Source: CAZTAO01 sp964611645 (GTDB taxonomy: Bacteria > Armatimonadota > UBA5829). Taken from it: a stretch of 49,692 bases of DNA. The notes beneath the pieces are model-generated. The model searched no databases and was not told the DNA's origin. It worked only from the letters and a program-made list of their open reading frames with translations. Shown here one piece after another: positions 49,149 to 49,692 of the stretch. The first letter of the stretch is position 1, and every line of letters starts with the position of its first letter. A program made the position numbers and the translations under genes. The stretch covers positions 1-49,692 of the forward strand of contig CAZTAO010000036.1 of assembly GCA_964611645.1 (NCBI GenBank), written 5' to 3'.

Positions 49149-49692
49149 ATGGCGGAGCATGCTAAGTACACAGTAAAGAGAGTTTTCATCGCGTCGCCGG
49201 GTGACTTGTTGGAGGAACGGAGTCTTTTCCCCCGTATACTGGAACAGGTCAATGTGAAGGTGGCACATGGAAGAGGCGTGCATCTTGAAGCCGTGGGCTG
49301 TGAGGACACTCTGCCTGGCATTGGCCGCCCTCAGGCGAAGATAAATGAGGACGTGGCGGCAAGTGATCTATTCGTGATGCTACTGTGGAAGCGCTGGGGA
49401 ACGCCGACAGGAGCATTCTCAAGCGGCACGGAAGAGGAGTTCGAGGTAGCGAGAACCCACAAAGAGAAGGCGGGAAGACCGGAGGACATCTGGCTGTACC
49501 TTCGAAAGGTACCCGACGCAATGCTGGCGGATCCCGGGGAGCAGCTAACCAAGGTGTTGGAATTTCGGAAGAGACTAGAGCGGGAGAGATACTGCCTCTA
49601 CTGCTCATATGACAGCGAGCAGGACTGGGCGGAGAAGCTATGTACCGCACCCGGTCATCTGGACACGGCTTTGCGTTATGCCGCTGCTAGTC
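49149..49692 (+). CDS. DUF4062-domain protein, N-terminal part only (runs off the window)
   Basis: The frame is open from 49149 to the last base, 181 codons so far. The start begins MAEHAKYTVKRVFIASPGDL, with the VFIASPGDL-x2-ER signature of DUF4062, a TIR-like alpha/beta domain. It continues with LLWKRWGTPTGAFSSGTEEEFEVA, another typical DUF4062 stretch, and reaches the end of the window within RYAAAS. In known proteins DUF4062 sits at the N-terminus of large NB-ARC/STAND or TPR proteins, some linked to signalling or defence. The rest of this gene is beyond the window. GGGAG lies six bases before the chosen ATG; an ATG at 49143 is also in frame. Confidence 0.82.
   Translation, partial: MAEHAKYTVKRVFIASPGDLLEERSLFPRILEQVNVKVAHGRGVHLEAVGCEDTLPGIGRPQAKINEDVAASDLFVMLLWKRWGTPTGAFSSGTEEEFEVARTHKEKAGRPEDIWLYLRKVPDAMLADPGEQLTKVLEFRKRLERERYCLYCSYDSEQDWAEKLCTAPGHLDTALRYAAAS

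Overview
The window looks like a metagenome-assembled scaffold (two 10-N gaps) from a GC-rich, probably diderm bacterium. A tripartite-type RND pump implies two membranes. The many secreted DUF4838, sialidase-like and GH-like proteins, together with a prepilin of the DUF1559 / H-X9-DG type, recall Armatimonadota or a neighbouring lineage. That placement is inference: there is no rRNA and I could run no search.

Layout. (1) 165-6257, + strand: a tightly packed catabolic gene set, comprising a PfkB kinase, thiamine-diphosphate E1 alpha and beta subunits, a UroD/MtaA-like methyltransferase and, after a repeat-filled 267-bp gap, a class II aldolase-like protein and a polysaccharide deacetylase. 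A consensus -35/-10 pair precedes it. (2) 6254-12415, - strand: a PQQ/BamB-like beta-propeller, then an RND pump and its membrane fusion protein in a two-gene operon. tRNA-Ser(TGA) follows at 12567-12654. (3) 12721-18282, + strand: a 939-aa DUF4838 protein and a secreted PD40 propeller with three copies of a ~148-aa domain. (4) 18380-23513: TrpB2 on the - strand, a secreted caspase-PEGA-WD40 protein on the + strand, then a PH-like membrane protein and a HAD phosphatase in a coupled pair on the - strand. (5) 23725-41611, all +: nine genes for mostly secreted carbohydrate-active proteins (DUF4838, three BNR/sialidase-like, GHL10-like, GH123/DUF4091-like, beta-helix, a pair of CBM-TIM barrel paralogues and a GH50-like enzyme). 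No importer or regulator is among them, and intergenic palindromic repeats separate several of them. (6) 41919-44840: two Gfo/Idh/MocA dehydrogenases on the - strand flank a 58-aa protein with its own strong promoter and a 16-bp perfect palindrome. (7) 45046-49692: a prepilin (-), a xylose-isomerase-like TIM barrel, rimI and tsaD (+), a tandem duplication carrying a second tsaD 3' end, and an incomplete DUF4062 protein running off the window.

How the genes fit together (inference). The secreted enzymes of block 5 would act on complex glycans outside the cell. The MocA-type dehydrogenases, the sugar isomerase and the first operon could process unusual sugars inside it. The best candidate for undescribed biochemistry is the first operon: it has E1 subunits without E2/E3, an MtaA-like zinc-site protein, and an aldolase homologue whose H-L-D-H active-site motif reads L-L-N-E.

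Several dispersed palindromic repeat families sit between genes, among them a 62-bp REP-like element found as an inverted pair and as a single copy. I see no CRISPR array, insertion sequence, transposase or prophage gene.
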